The notes: generated by a model from the letters alone, not told the origin. Shown: positions 17,255 to 26,508, numbered from the stretch's first letter. The stretch: 64,000 nt of DNA from Anaerolineae bacterium (GCA_023151115.1 JAKLJP010000021.1:94582-158581), one strand, 5' to 3'. Translations and numbers: made by a program.

Positions 17255-20200
17255 TCAATCAAATTTGTCGAACAGCTTATGCAGTTCACGGGGGCGGGTG
17301 CGGGTCAAATCGGCCACGCGATCGTTGGCTTCACGCAAACGCTGGCTGAGTACGTTGATCAGTTCCAGCGACAGGTCGGGGTACTGCCGGGCCAGCGCAA
17401 TCAGCGGCTCACGGCGCAGGCGCAGGGTCAATGTATCTTGCAAAGCAATGGCCGTATCGGAGCGGGGACTGTTATCGAACAAGTTCATTTCGCCAAAGTA
17501 GGAGTGGGCTTCGATGGTGGCCAGGCGGGCAAAAGAGCCTTTACGTTTTTCCTGCTCAATGCCCACCCGCCCGCTGACGACCACGTATAATGCGCCGCCA
17601 GGGTCGCCGGCGTTGAAGATACGGGCATCTTCTTCAAAAAGCTGTTCTTCGCAGACATTGGCCAGCACTTTGAGCTGGTCAATGGTCATGCCCTGGAAAA
17701 AGGGGACTTCCTTCAAAAAGATAATTTTTTCGATGGCGGAAAGCAAGAGACCCTCCTCTTGAATGACGCTGGTAATGTACGAGCCGGCCATGATTCGTTT
17801 GGCGGCTCGCGCGGCTAGGCGAACATCTATTTGCGAGTCGGCGAAGGCCGTTTCAATCATCGTTTCAATTTCGGCCAGGCTGAAAGGCAGGCCGTTATTT
17901 GCGGGTGAGGCCGGGGCAGCAGTTTCTTCGGGAGGTGGTTGAGGTTGGCCTTTCTCCATAATTGCCCCCAACAGGTCGGCAGGCCGGCTGCGGCGAGGTT
18001 TGGCTTCTTCGGTCCGGTCAGCTTTGTCGCTGCTGTTGGAGCCGATCAACGCGCCGAACAAATCGGCGGGCCGGCTGCGGCGCTGGCGCTCTGGGGGCTG
18101 CGGTTCCGGGGCCGGTGGGGCCGGCTCGTCGGCGGCCAGGAGGTCCAACGGATTGGCCCGGCGGGGGCGGGCTGCTTTTGGTTCTTCCGGAGCGGGTTCG
18201 GCGGGAGTGGCTGCTTCATTTGCAGTTGGGTCGGCCAACTCGGCCGCCCGTTGATTGACCACTTCGTGAATTTTCAAAATCCGGGATTGAGGTCCGGCGG
18301 GTTGTTCCGGCAGAAAGGTGGCGGCCATTTCGCCCAGGGCCAGCGTCATCACCGCCCGAAACCAGGGGTCATCGGGATTGGTCAGTAGTTGTTTAATGGC
18401 CTCCACCGTTTTGGGATGAGCCATTTCCCAGGTTTCGTGACTGAGTTGTAGCAACTGGGCCGGGATCAACCCCGGCTCAAACAAAGGGGCCATCAGTTTG
18501 GCCGTTTGGGGGGTGGTCATGGCTTCGAGCGCCTCGACGGCATTGGCGCGGGTGCGGGCCGTTTCGCTCTCAAAAGATTCAGCCACAATTTTAACCGCTT
18601 CTTTGCCATGAATGGCGGTGAGCAGGTAAAAAATTTCATCCAAAAGCTGCTGATTTTGCTCGCGAATGGCGCTTTGCAGAATCGCCACGCTGGGAAATTG
18701 GCTGCAAGGGTCGAGCGCGGTCAGCAGGCCGTAGCTGCGATAGATTTCCAGCAGGTTGCCGGTGATGTGGGCCTCGACCAGCGACCCAAACTCCCGTTGG
18801 TTGATGCGGCTCAGGGCCATCGTCGCCATTTTGCGCAACAGCGGGTTGGCCGAATTGAGCGCCGGATGCACGGTAGGGATAACCGCCTTACCGGCCTGGG
18901 CCAGCACATCCACGGCGGTTGATCTGACCTGCGGGCTGGGGTCGGTCAGGCCGTTCAGCATCAGTTGATAGGCGGCGGGGTCATGGATGCGGGCTAAAAT
19001 GGTCAACGCGGCCTGGCGGATACGTTCAACCGGGTCCTGGGCCAGCCGGTTCATTTTGTCGAGAACCAAGCTGATAATGGGGGGCGGTATTTTTTGAGAG
19101 AGGTAAGTTTCAACGGCCAGGGCCGCTTCCAGGCGTACCTCGTCGGCGGTATCGGCCAGGCACTCAAGCAGGGTATGGATAAAGCGCGGGTCGCCGGTTT
19201 GGTTGAGCACCCGCACCCCGCGCGCCCGCAGATGGGGGTCTTGATGCTTTAAATATTCATCCAGGGTTTGGATGGCCGAAATTTGGTATTCGGGGTCGTT
19301 GGCGCGCAGCAGCGTGGGCAAAATCCTGGCCCGGACTTCTGTATCGGGATCGGTTAACAGTTTGGCGGTCAGGGCCAGAAATTGTTTATCCTGCGGGTCG
19401 CTTAACTCCTCCAGCCCGGCAATAGCCGATTGGCGAACTCGACCATCTTCATCTTCCAAAAAGTCAATGTAAAGCTGGCGCACCGGCTCGCCGACATAAT
19501 CGGCGGCCACCACCACATCGAGAATGGCGGCCCGGCTGCGCGGGTCGGTCGTGGCTTTGGCGGCTTGACTCAAGATAGAAATCGCTGCGCTGCCGCCAAT
19601 CTGGCTGATGAGCTTGGCCATAAAAATGGTAAATTCGTGGCTGGTGCTTTCTTCCATTTTTTTGCGCAAACTGTTAAGGGTAGCCGGGTCAGTCACGGTC
19701 AGGGGGGTCGCTTCCTGCAATAACAGGAAAGAAAAGTCCTCTTGCTCCAACATCTGGATCAAAGCGTGGCTGTATTGTTTGCGAATGACCAGCGTGCTGC
19801 CCAGATAAGCCACTGCCAACAGCAAAATCCCGGCAGAGAGGAACCACACCGCCGAGGCAAAGGGTAACAGCAAGAGGAGGCCGCCGCTGAGGCCACCCAG
19901 AGGCGCGACCAGGCCGCCGATAAAGGCTCGCGCCCGGCCTTTGACCCGCAGAGGCACGGCGTTATAAAGCAGGCTGTCGGGCGGATTGCGGAAGGTGGAG
20001 CGAAAGGCGTTCCGGTCGAAATAAGCTAGCGCGGCGGTGAACAGGCTGGGCCGCCAGATAAGCGCGCTGCTGATGGCTAAATTGCCGATGGGAAAAATCA
20101 GGTTGGCATTGCCGACGCCAATCCAGCCGATAATCCGGCTGAGCAAAAAGAGCTGAATCGGCAGGGCAATCAGGTTAGTCAGGCCGTTGAGTGTGCCGGT

Positions 20201-21046
20201 GTAATTGGAGATAGCCTGGGCCGTGCCTAACTCGGCCAGCAAAATCTGGCTGGTCCGAAATTCCAAAAACGGGATCAGCATCATCAATAGCAAAGTTGAA
20301 ACAGCCATCCACAGCAAAAAGCGGGATTGGGTGACATAGTGATAGCCCTCGCGGATATTCTCCAGGTAGGAGAGGCGGCCCTGACTTTTGGTCGTTTTAC
20401 GGTCGGGGTTGATTTCGGCGGGCTGCTCTAAGGTGGCTTTATCCTCCTTAAAGAGATAGGGCATCAGCCCAATCAACAGCATCACGGCAATGATGGCGCT
20501 GGCCCAGACGGTGATGATGTTAGCCGGGTCCAGCCAGCGGTTCAGCAGGAACATGGTCAAACCGGCCAGAATCCCGCCGATGCGGCTGGCCGTGGCCAGA
20601 ATAGGCACAATTCGTTTGGCCGATTGGGTATCGTAAAAGCTGTTGGTGAGGGTGTACCAATGCACCAGGAAAATATCAGACAGAGGGACAAACATAATCA
20701 GGTAGAGTAACGGGTAGGCGATGCGGTCCATGCCTTCGGCCAGCAGCAGGCGGCCGGCCACCACCCCCAGCAGCCCCAGGCCCAGAATCCCCAGGGCGAC
20801 TTTGGTGTTGGCAATACGGTCGGCAAAGGCGGTGTAAATGGCTGTGACCGGAACAGACGCCACCGCTACGGCTACAAAGACCCAGGGCAAATACTCCACA
20901 CCAACTTGCTGGAGAAAGGCTGCCTCGACAATGGTTTCGCCCCAGGTTGCGCCGGTGATATAAACAAAAAAGATGAGGTACAGGTATAACAGGCGGGGCC
21001 ATTCGCCGGGGCGAATATTAAACAGTTTGCTGAATAAACGAGTCAT
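17255..21046 (-). CDS. Multi-pass membrane transporter-like protein with HEAT repeats and cyclic-nucleotide-binding domain
   Basis: The 1263-residue protein has an N-terminal region of about 12 membrane helices (residues 15-415) resembling ATP/ADP-translocase or MFS-fold carriers. A long run of HEAT-type helical repeats (about 440-900) follows; examples are DEDGRVRQSAIAGLEEL and DTADEVRLEAALAVE. Next come a Pro/Ala/Glu-rich linker (905-1025) and a cyclic-nucleotide-binding domain (about 1105-1225). The phosphate-binding cassette of the last reads GEMNLFDNSPRSDTA. The linker carries the motif RRxxPxDLLGA three times, which could be a docking peptide. It lies between a MinD-like ATPase and the first NRPS gene on the same strand, 7 bp before the latter. 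Transport activity is not assured; such fusions may be cAMP-gated membrane scaffolds. A substrate cannot be named. Confidence 0.8.
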   Translation of the reverse strand: MTRLFSKLFNIRPGEWPRLLYLYLIFFVYITGATWGETIVEAAFLQQVGVEYLPWVFVAVAVASVPVTAIYTAFADRIANTKVALGILGLGLLGVVAGRLLLAEGMDRIAYPLLYLIMFVPLSDIFLVHWYTLTNSFYDTQSAKRIVPILATASRIGGILAGLTMFLLNRWLDPANIITVWASAIIAVMLLIGLMPYLFKEDKATLEQPAEINPDRKTTKSQGRLSYLENIREGYHYVTQSRFLLWMAVSTLLLMMLIPFLEFRTSQILLAELGTAQAISNYTGTLNGLTNLIALPIQLFLLSRIIGWIGVGNANLIFPIGNLAISSALIWRPSLFTAALAYFDRNAFRSTFRNPPDSLLYNAVPLRVKGRARAFIGGLVAPLGGLSGGLLLLLPFASAVWFLSAGILLLAVAYLGSTLVIRKQYSHALIQMLEQEDFSFLLLQEATPLTVTDPATLNSLRKKMEESTSHEFTIFMAKLISQIGGSAAISILSQAAKATTDPRSRAAILDVVVAADYVGEPVRQLYIDFLEDEDGRVRQSAIAGLEELSDPQDKQFLALTAKLLTDPDTEVRARILPTLLRANDPEYQISAIQTLDEYLKHQDPHLRARGVRVLNQTGDPRFIHTLLECLADTADEVRLEAALAVETYLSQKIPPPIISLVLDKMNRLAQDPVERIRQAALTILARIHDPAAYQLMLNGLTDPSPQVRSTAVDVLAQAGKAVIPTVHPALNSANPLLRKMATMALSRINQREFGSLVEAHITGNLLEIYRSYGLLTALDPCSQFPSVAILQSAIREQNQQLLDEIFYLLTAIHGKEAVKIVAESFESETARTRANAVEALEAMTTPQTAKLMAPLFEPGLIPAQLLQLSHETWEMAHPKTVEAIKQLLTNPDDPWFRAVMTLALGEMAATFLPEQPAGPQSRILKIHEVVNQRAAELADPTANEAATPAEPAPEEPKAARPRRANPLDLLAADEPAPPAPEPQPPERQRRSRPADLFGALIGSNSSDKADRTEEAKPRRSRPADLLGAIMEKGQPQPPPEETAAPASPANNGLPFSLAEIETMIETAFADSQIDVRLAARAAKRIMAGSYITSVIQEEGLLLSAIEKIIFLKEVPFFQGMTIDQLKVLANVCEEQLFEEDARIFNAGDPGGALYVVVSGRVGIEQEKRKGSFARLATIEAHSYFGEMNLFDNSPRSDTAIALQDTLTLRLRREPLIALARQYPDLSLELINVLSQRLREANDRVADLTRTRPRELHKLFDKFD

Positions 21047-21097
21047 GGCCGATTTTTGGGGCGTCTATCCATTCTCTTAAAGTTCTCTGACACAAAA

Positions 21098-21169
21098 AAG
21101 GCTGAGGCTGAGGCTAAGCAGAACAAAAAGGTTAACTTTGTTCTTCGCCTTAGCCTTAGCCTCAGCCTT
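21098..21169. repeat. Long hairpin of GGCTGA-type hexamer repeats
   Basis: Left arm (21098-21126) and right arm (21136-21169) pair over about 30 bases with few mismatches around the loop AAAGGTTAACT. The arms are built from AGGCTG/AGGCTA units. A sister element with the same unit lies at 48476-48543. It falls between the MinD-like gene and the HEAT/cNMP gene and could act as a processing or attenuation site within that transcript. Confidence 0.75.
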
Positions 21170-21182
21170 CCTATAAGGCCGT

Positions 21183-21938
21183 CTAAGCCATCAGCTTGGC
21201 GGCAACTTGTTTGAGAGACTGCGTAACTCGATGCTCCGGATAGCGCAAGGCAAAAATCCCGGCGCTGGCCAGGGCCATCATCTCGTCGGAGTGAGGCAGG
21301 ACGGCGGCAACTTCGCTGTTATAGGTCTCTTCGACCCGTTTTTGTACGTCGGCAAAATTGAACACTTCCGGTACTTTATTGACCAGCAGCAGCAGACGCG
21401 GCACATTCAGCTTGCGGGCCACCTCGACGGTGACGCCGGTGCCCTGATAATCTTGCTGGTCGGGCCGCAGGATGATGACCAAGGCATCGGAGATGGCGAT
21501 AGAGAGCAGGGTTTCCTCGTTGAGGCCGGGGTGGGTGTCAATCATCAGCACATCGAGATTCAGATTTTCCACCAAATCGTGGAAGCCATCATTGAGCAGG
21601 CCCACATCGTACCCTTCGCGCAGCACACGGGCAATCTCGCCGGCCTTGATGCTGGAGGGGATGAGGTAGATTTGGCCTTTGATGGCGCTGCCGAGGCGGG
21701 CAGTAACATCATGGGCGGTCTCCTCGATGGCGCATTTGCCCCATAGATAATCGTTTAAAGAATGGCGCATATCGTCTTCTTCCATCCCAAACAGGACGTG
21801 AATGCCGGGCGATTGGATATCGGTATCAATCACGCCCACCTTGAGACCCTGGGCGGCCAACAGTGCGGTAATGTTGGCGGTGGTATTCGATTTGCCTGTT
21901 CCACCCCGGAAAGAGTGGATAGAAATGATTTTAGACAT
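21183..21938 (-). CDS. MinD/ParA-like ATPase (paralogue 2)
   Basis: The 251-residue protein starts MSKIISIHSFRGGTGKSNTT. The deviant Walker A loop has Arg instead of the signature Lys (RGGTGKS), A' is VGVIDTDIQSPG, and the Walker B-like strand is VLMIDTHPGL. Function would be ATP-dependent dimerisation and spatial organisation of a partner, unknown here. AGGAG lies just before the ATG. It heads the minus-strand block that continues through the HEAT/cNMP protein and both NRPS genes. Its close paralogue at 2628-3386 ends the same block. Both keep the C-terminal stretch LPHS(D/E)E(M/L)MALAS followed by a FxLRYP(E/D)H motif, so that part is probably functional. Confidence 0.87.
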   Translation of the reverse strand: MSKIISIHSFRGGTGKSNTTANITALLAAQGLKVGVIDTDIQSPGIHVLFGMEEDDMRHSLNDYLWGKCAIEETAHDVTARLGSAIKGQIYLIPSSIKAGEIARVLREGYDVGLLNDGFHDLVENLNLDVLMIDTHPGLNEETLLSIAISDALVIILRPDQQDYQGTGVTVEVARKLNVPRLLLLVNKVPEVFNFADVQKRVEETYNSEVAAVLPHSDEMMALASAGIFALRYPEHRVTQSLKQVAAKLMA

Positions 21939-21951
21939 AAGTAGCTCCTAA

Positions 21952-21990
21952 GAAAATAGTAGACGGTAGACGGTAGACGGCAGACGGGGA
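21952..21990. repeat. Heptamer direct repeats in the 5' region of the MinD-like gene
   Basis: Four tandem copies of GTAGACG (last copy GCAGACG) follow an AAAATA placed right behind the ribosome-binding site of the MinD-like gene. The same arrangement occurs before the FtsX-type and LuxR-type genes (56482-56519 and 56886-56921). Confidence 0.65.
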
Positions 21991-22076
21991 AATTATATAA
22001 CTCTGCTACTTGCTACCTTGCTACCTTTTCATTGTTGGTTTGTCTCAGGTTTGCGTACCCTGCTTTGAAACAGGTT

Positions 22077-22424
22077 TTACTCTTCTTTATTCTGCTCCAG
22101 AAGATTATCCAACGCCGACCAGACCCCGGTTGAGAGTTTTTTATCGGCTTTGCGGGCAAAGAAAGCTTTGTACCAAATTTCGCCGCTGACTTCAACCCGG
22201 CGGACTAACCCTTTTGCCACCAGATCGTCCAAAACCGCCTGAGTTTCTTCGAGAGTTTGGTTCATCTCCTGGGCAATATCGGCCAGGCTCATCCCATTGC
22301 GGCGGACAATCTTTTTGGCAATGGCAGCTAAGCCGGGGGGTAAGTCTAACAGATCAATCGGCGAAAGACCTTCTTGCCGTCCACGGGCGTCAAGTTCATC
22401 TTGCAAACGATCAAATAGTCCCAT
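22077..22424 (-). CDS. Small winged-helix-like protein
   Basis: The 115-residue protein begins MGLFDRLQDELDARGR and contains a helix-turn-helix/winged-helix-like segment: MSLADIAQEMNQTLEETQAV, then a wing-like GLVRRVEVSGEIWYKAFF. I do not recognise a named family. The ATG at 22424 overlaps the stop of the Cys-rich gene by one base (TAATG), showing coupling. The longer in-frame extension to 22574 would overlap that gene completely and is not credible. It may be a local regulator for the block that starts downstream with the MinD-like gene. Confidence 0.65.
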   Translation of the reverse strand: MGLFDRLQDELDARGRQEGLSPIDLLDLPPGLAAIAKKIVRRNGMSLADIAQEMNQTLEETQAVLDDLVAKGLVRRVEVSGEIWYKAFFARKADKKLSTGVWSALDNLLEQNKEE

Positions 22425-22636
22425 TAGTAAATCTCCGGCATTGGAATAGGCTCTGGCTGCGGCTTGCAAACGCCGCACCACAGCGCATCCGCTACAACAA
22501 TGGTTTTGGGGGTTTGGGCGCGGCCAACGTAGACGGCCAGAATAACGGGCATTTGACTGTGGTGATTGGCGCAAACGCCCCGGCCACAGAATTTACAAAC
22601 GCCCATGGCCGTCTGACCACACTGGTGACAAACCAT
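22424..22636 (-). CDS. Small cysteine-rich zinc-binding-type protein
   Basis: The 70-residue protein has two CxxC-type pairs in its first half (MVCHQCGQ, CKFCGRGVCANHH) and a third (LWCGVCKP) near the end, consistent with one or two zinc sites like those of B-box or zinc-ribbon proteins. AAGGAGG sits 6 bases before its ATG. It is translationally coupled (TAATG) to the winged-helix protein gene, so the two probably work together. No specific function can be assigned. The space between it and the cyclase gene upstream (22637-22851) holds no other credible gene. Confidence 0.65.
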   Translation of the reverse strand: MVCHQCGQTAMGVCKFCGRGVCANHHSQMPVILAVYVGRAQTPKTIVVADALWCGVCKPQPEPIPMPEIY

Positions 22637-22851
22637 ATTCGCCTCCTTGTTTGATTTTGATAGCTTTACTGCTGTAGTCGAAATATCAGGTGTGGTTATA
22701 AAACAGACAAAAGCCGAAAGGAAAATTGCTTCAACAAAGACTGGTAAAACGGCATGCAGGCGAAGAAAATATCGCCGTTGGTTTGTCTTCCTTGTGGATA
22801 ATATTAAGACTACCGCAATCTACCCATTTAAGCAAATGGTTATTTAATTTT

Positions 22852-25800
22852 TTAGGTTTTCGCCAGGCTCAGATTCACCGGCGGGACAGGTTGACTTAGC
22901 GCTTTTTGGGCAAATTGAGCCAGCCACTCCTCATAATTCCCGATTGCCTCCTGCGTTTTTAATGTTTGAAGCAAGGTCTCAAGCGCAGGCCGGACAGTCC
23001 CCTCAGCGGCGGTCAGGGCGGCTTGAGCCAGCTTTGCGGCTGCCTCAGACTGACCCTGTTGCGCCAACAGCCAGGCCCGCGCGCCCTCGGCCCAGCCCTG
23101 CAACATGGGGGTAAACTCAGTTTGGGCTAATCCCTCAAGTTGACCGGTTAAAATGGCCTGCTTGCCGCGCGCCTCAACGCTGCCCAATTCAACCGCCTGG
23201 CTGTAGGCGACAGCGGCGGCCTGATAGTCGCCTTGTAAGGCCAGCACATCCGCCCGACCTTCGGCGGCGGCGGCTCGCTCAGTCAGGGGAGCATGGGCCA
23301 GGCCCAGAACGCCGGCGTAATACTCAGCAGCGCCGGCATACGCGCCCCGTTCTCTGGCCTTGTCCCCGGCGCGACGCCCAAAGCGGGCTGCTTTTTCGCT
23401 GGCCGCGCCCTGGATATAATGATAAGCAATCAACTCCAAATTTTGCTCCGCCTCCGGCTGGCTCTCAACCAACCCGTCGGCAATTTTGGTGTGCCAGCGC
23501 TGCCGCTGCGAAAAGCCCAGCGTGGTATAAATTGCCTCTTGCAGCAGAGGATGGTTGAATTGATAGCGGGTGGCCTGGACGGCGTTTAAAAAGGAAGCCT
23601 GAGTCGCCGTTTCAAGCGCCGCGCCAACTTCGGCTTCGCTCAGATTGGGCCGGCATAATTTCATTAGGCTGTCAACCTCAAAAACCTGGCCCAGCACGGC
23701 GGCGCGTTTCAGAACCTCCTGGTGCGGTAGGGGCAATTCGTCCAGCCGGGCCAACAACAGCCCGTGCAGCGACAGCGGTAGGGCCGGTTCCCGGCCCGTC
23801 CAGCGAGCCTCGCCGCTCTGCCGGTCCAACAGAACCGCGTCAGCCTGTCGCAGCGCCTCGCACAGTTCAACCACATACAAGGGATTGCCGCCCGCTCGTC
23901 CGCAAATCCACTGAGCCAGTGCTTCATCTAGCTTACCTGCGCCCAGGGTTCGTTGGGCTACCTCTACCAAAACCGAGGGCGGCAGTTTATCCAGTGGTAG
24001 CGGTGTTACATGGGAAAAAGCGGCTGACGCTTCATGTCCGGTGAAGGCTAACAAAATGGGCAGGCGAGTAATTTGACGTAACAAGGTGTGCAGTAAGACG
24101 GTGGAGTCGTGGTCCAGCCAATCAATATCTTCTAAAATGACCACCACCGGCTCGCGTCCGGCCAGCTTTTTTAACCATTCAAGCAGGGCGTGCGGCCCGC
24201 TGACCCGTTCCTCCAGCCAGGTCCACATACTTTTTTCGGGGCGGCGGGGTTCGGCCAGGCGGCTTTGTAACAGGTTTTGCAGGGAGGAGGGGGCCGGTTG
24301 AGGCGTCGGCGGGCTGGCCTGAGTTTTGGTGCTGAGCAGACTCAACAAAGAGGGCGGGGGCATGGTTGGGGGCGATGGGCCGACTGCCGGACTGCTGCTG
24401 TCCTTCAAGGAGTCCATCGCCGGCAGCCCTAGCAGATTGGCCAGAACTTTTTCCGAAGCCGTCAGACCGAGAGAGTCTAACGCTTCGGCCAGCCGGACTC
24501 GCTGTAAACCGGGGTCGTGGTGCTCGTCGAGGTCAAGCCAGCCGGTCAACATATCGGTCCAGGGCAGGAGCGGGATGTGTTTGCCGTGCGGCTGGCAGCG
24601 CCCCACCAACACGGTCAGGCCGCGCTGGCGGGCCATTTCGGCCAGGTGCGACATCAAGGTGGTTTTGCCCAGGCCGGTTTCGCCGCTCACCAGCCAGGCG
24701 CTGCCTTTTTTGGCCGGAGTGGTTGAGGCCGGCAATAAGTTATCCAGAGCCTGCGCCAGTTGCGATGTTTCGGCTTCGCGGTTCAACAGAGGCCGGGCTA
24801 AAGGTTGCAGCCGGGTTCCGCGCCGTATTTCGCGCACATTGACAATGACCACCGGCCCGTCAATACCTTTAAGCGTGACCGGCGGCAAGGGGTCGCCCAC
24901 AAAAGCTGACTGCGCTTTGGCCCAGATGTCGAAGTCGAGAATGATTTGGCCGGGTTGGGCTTTGCTCATCAGCCGCGCCGCCCGGTTGACCGCCGGCCCG
25001 GCAATCACCGACTCGCGGCGATATTTGGCCCCAATCTCGCCGGTAAAAATGAGGCCGTAAGTAATACCGCTGCATTGGCTGAGGGGCGGGTCGAGCTGAA
25101 ATTCGCGGTTGATCTGGTCCAGGGCGCGGCTCAATTGCAGCGCCGCCGATACGGCGTAGCTGGTCGTGCCCTCGTGGGCGCGCGGTGTGCCAAAGGTGTT
25201 GACCAGGATAAAGCCCTCGCTCCAGGCGTCAACCTGGCTGATAACGCCTTCGTGCTGGTTGACTATCTCCTGGGCGCGCATAAAAAAGCGTTGGAAAACT
25301 CTTGTCGCCAATTCCGGGCTGTGTTCAGTTGCCAGCCTTTCCAGGCCCACCAGGTTAACAAACTGCACCGCAACCGGGCGAAGTTCGGGCGGCAAACCGC
25401 GCTGGCGCTCGGTGTTGACCAGCCGGGCCAGCATATCTTCGGGCAAGAAGGGGGCCAGCCGCTCGACCCGCTGCAAGGTAATCTCCAGGGTTTCAAGCGC
25501 CTCGGCCACCGTCAGACCTAAGACGGTTGAACCGCCGGAGCGGCGGGTTGGCAGTGAAATTTCGTAATCGCCCAGCGCATCGCCCCAATCGTCAATCACC
25601 AGCGAGCCGTTGAGGGTGAAGTGAGCAGCGGCGATGGCGCGAGCCTGCTCACCCAGCCTCACCTGCCCCGGTTCAGCTTCTTTTTCAGCGGCAGTGGCCC
25701 CAAAAATGCCCGGCCCGCTGATCAGCAGTTCCATGCGCCGGCTGTCGCCGGCAATGCCGGCATAGACCAGGCCGCGTTCAACCCCGGCGCTCATGGTCAA

Positions 25801-26373
25801 GCTGCACCGGCCAAATTCGGTTTCAAACGAGGCAAAGGGAGTGATGGCCCGCTCCATACGCAGGGCAGCCCGCGTGGCTTGCAGCACATCTTCGCCGCGC
25901 GCTTTTTGGGGAAAATAGACCAGGGCGGCATCACCCACAAAAACCAGCAAATCGCCGCCGGAAGCAATCAGCGGGTCAAGCACTGCCGAGAAGAGGCTGT
26001 TCATGATCTGGTTCATCGCTTCGTGGCCGCGGCCCTGGCCTTGACGCGCTAAAAGCTCGGTCAGGGCGGTGAAGCCGGTCACATCGGCAAAGATGAAGCT
26101 GCCTGCCAACAGTTCCCCGTGCGGCCGGCCAGGCTCTGGGTTCCGCTCAAGCAGATAGCGGGGCATGTATTGAATTAAAACACGATGAAGGGGGTCGAGG
26201 GCGCGTACCGCCTTGAGCAATTCGGCGGCGATGGTAGGCTGCTGGTCATCATCAGCCTGGGCCAAATCTGGCGGTAACGCCCGCAGTCCGTTAAATAAGT
26301 TAGCCGGAAGAAAGCGGGCCAGGCGCGGCAAAAGGGCAGACCAAATTAACGGGTAATTTTGTGGCTGGCTCAT
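22852..26373 (-). CDS. Twin class III nucleotide cyclase - AAA-type ATPase - TPR protein (soluble adenylate cyclase-like)
   Basis: The 1173-residue protein carries two class III cyclase homology domains (about 94-250 and 328-490), an NTPase module (Walker A GETGLGKT near 567, Walker B VVVILEDIDWLD near 748) and C-terminal TPR-like helices (about 900-1140). This is the order found in soluble adenylate cyclases. The first domain keeps both metal aspartates (FADVTGFT and VGDAALVYF) but lacks the transition-state Asn/Arg. The second lacks the metal Asp (VQFVNLVGL) but has N-x-A-A-R (PAVNRAARL). The halves therefore complement each other as an internal pseudo-heterodimer. It probably makes cAMP in response to ATPase/TPR inputs. 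The cNMP-binding membrane protein further down the same strand is a possible target. Confidence 0.88.
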   Translation of the reverse strand: MSQPQNYPLIWSALLPRLARFLPANLFNGLRALPPDLAQADDDQQPTIAAELLKAVRALDPLHRVLIQYMPRYLLERNPEPGRPHGELLAGSFIFADVTGFTALTELLARQGQGRGHEAMNQIMNSLFSAVLDPLIASGGDLLVFVGDAALVYFPQKARGEDVLQATRAALRMERAITPFASFETEFGRCSLTMSAGVERGLVYAGIAGDSRRMELLISGPGIFGATAAEKEAEPGQVRLGEQARAIAAAHFTLNGSLVIDDWGDALGDYEISLPTRRSGGSTVLGLTVAEALETLEITLQRVERLAPFLPEDMLARLVNTERQRGLPPELRPVAVQFVNLVGLERLATEHSPELATRVFQRFFMRAQEIVNQHEGVISQVDAWSEGFILVNTFGTPRAHEGTTSYAVSAALQLSRALDQINREFQLDPPLSQCSGITYGLIFTGEIGAKYRRESVIAGPAVNRAARLMSKAQPGQIILDFDIWAKAQSAFVGDPLPPVTLKGIDGPVVIVNVREIRRGTRLQPLARPLLNREAETSQLAQALDNLLPASTTPAKKGSAWLVSGETGLGKTTLMSHLAEMARQRGLTVLVGRCQPHGKHIPLLPWTDMLTGWLDLDEHHDPGLQRVRLAEALDSLGLTASEKVLANLLGLPAMDSLKDSSSPAVGPSPPTMPPPSLLSLLSTKTQASPPTPQPAPSSLQNLLQSRLAEPRRPEKSMWTWLEERVSGPHALLEWLKKLAGREPVVVILEDIDWLDHDSTVLLHTLLRQITRLPILLAFTGHEASAAFSHVTPLPLDKLPPSVLVEVAQRTLGAGKLDEALAQWICGRAGGNPLYVVELCEALRQADAVLLDRQSGEARWTGREPALPLSLHGLLLARLDELPLPHQEVLKRAAVLGQVFEVDSLMKLCRPNLSEAEVGAALETATQASFLNAVQATRYQFNHPLLQEAIYTTLGFSQRQRWHTKIADGLVESQPEAEQNLELIAYHYIQGAASEKAARFGRRAGDKARERGAYAGAAEYYAGVLGLAHAPLTERAAAAEGRADVLALQGDYQAAAVAYSQAVELGSVEARGKQAILTGQLEGLAQTEFTPMLQGWAEGARAWLLAQQGQSEAAAKLAQAALTAAEGTVRPALETLLQTLKTQEAIGNYEEWLAQFAQKALSQPVPPVNLSLAKT

Positions 26374-26441
26374 CCTCTTGTCTTCCCTGGGGTGAGCTGG
26401 GCAGCACCGCTCACGGCGTATCCCTGAGTGTAGATGTTACC

Positions 26442-26469
26442 AGTGTACCATAGCTTGAGGACTTGTCAA
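26442..26469 (-). promoter_or_regulatory. Sigma70-type promoter for the twin-cyclase gene
   Basis: On the minus strand TTGACA (26464-26469) and TACACT (26442-26447) are separated by 16 bases, about 70 bases upstream of the ATG at 26373. No competing candidate of this quality lies in the gap. Confidence 0.55.
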
Positions 26470-26508
26470 TCGAAAAATCTATTTCATGGGAATATTATCC
26501 TAGCCTTT

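Noticed and set aside
22794..22802. Perfect DnaA-box-like TTATCCACA (minus strand) in an AT-rich gap
   Set aside because: It is a single box with no cluster, no dnaA/dnaN/gyr neighbourhood and no clear unwinding element, so an origin is not supported.
22647..22847. Plus-strand open frame of 66 codons in the gap before the cyclase gene
   Set aside because: No ribosome-binding site, a composition unlike the neighbours, and no recognisable domain; likely chance.
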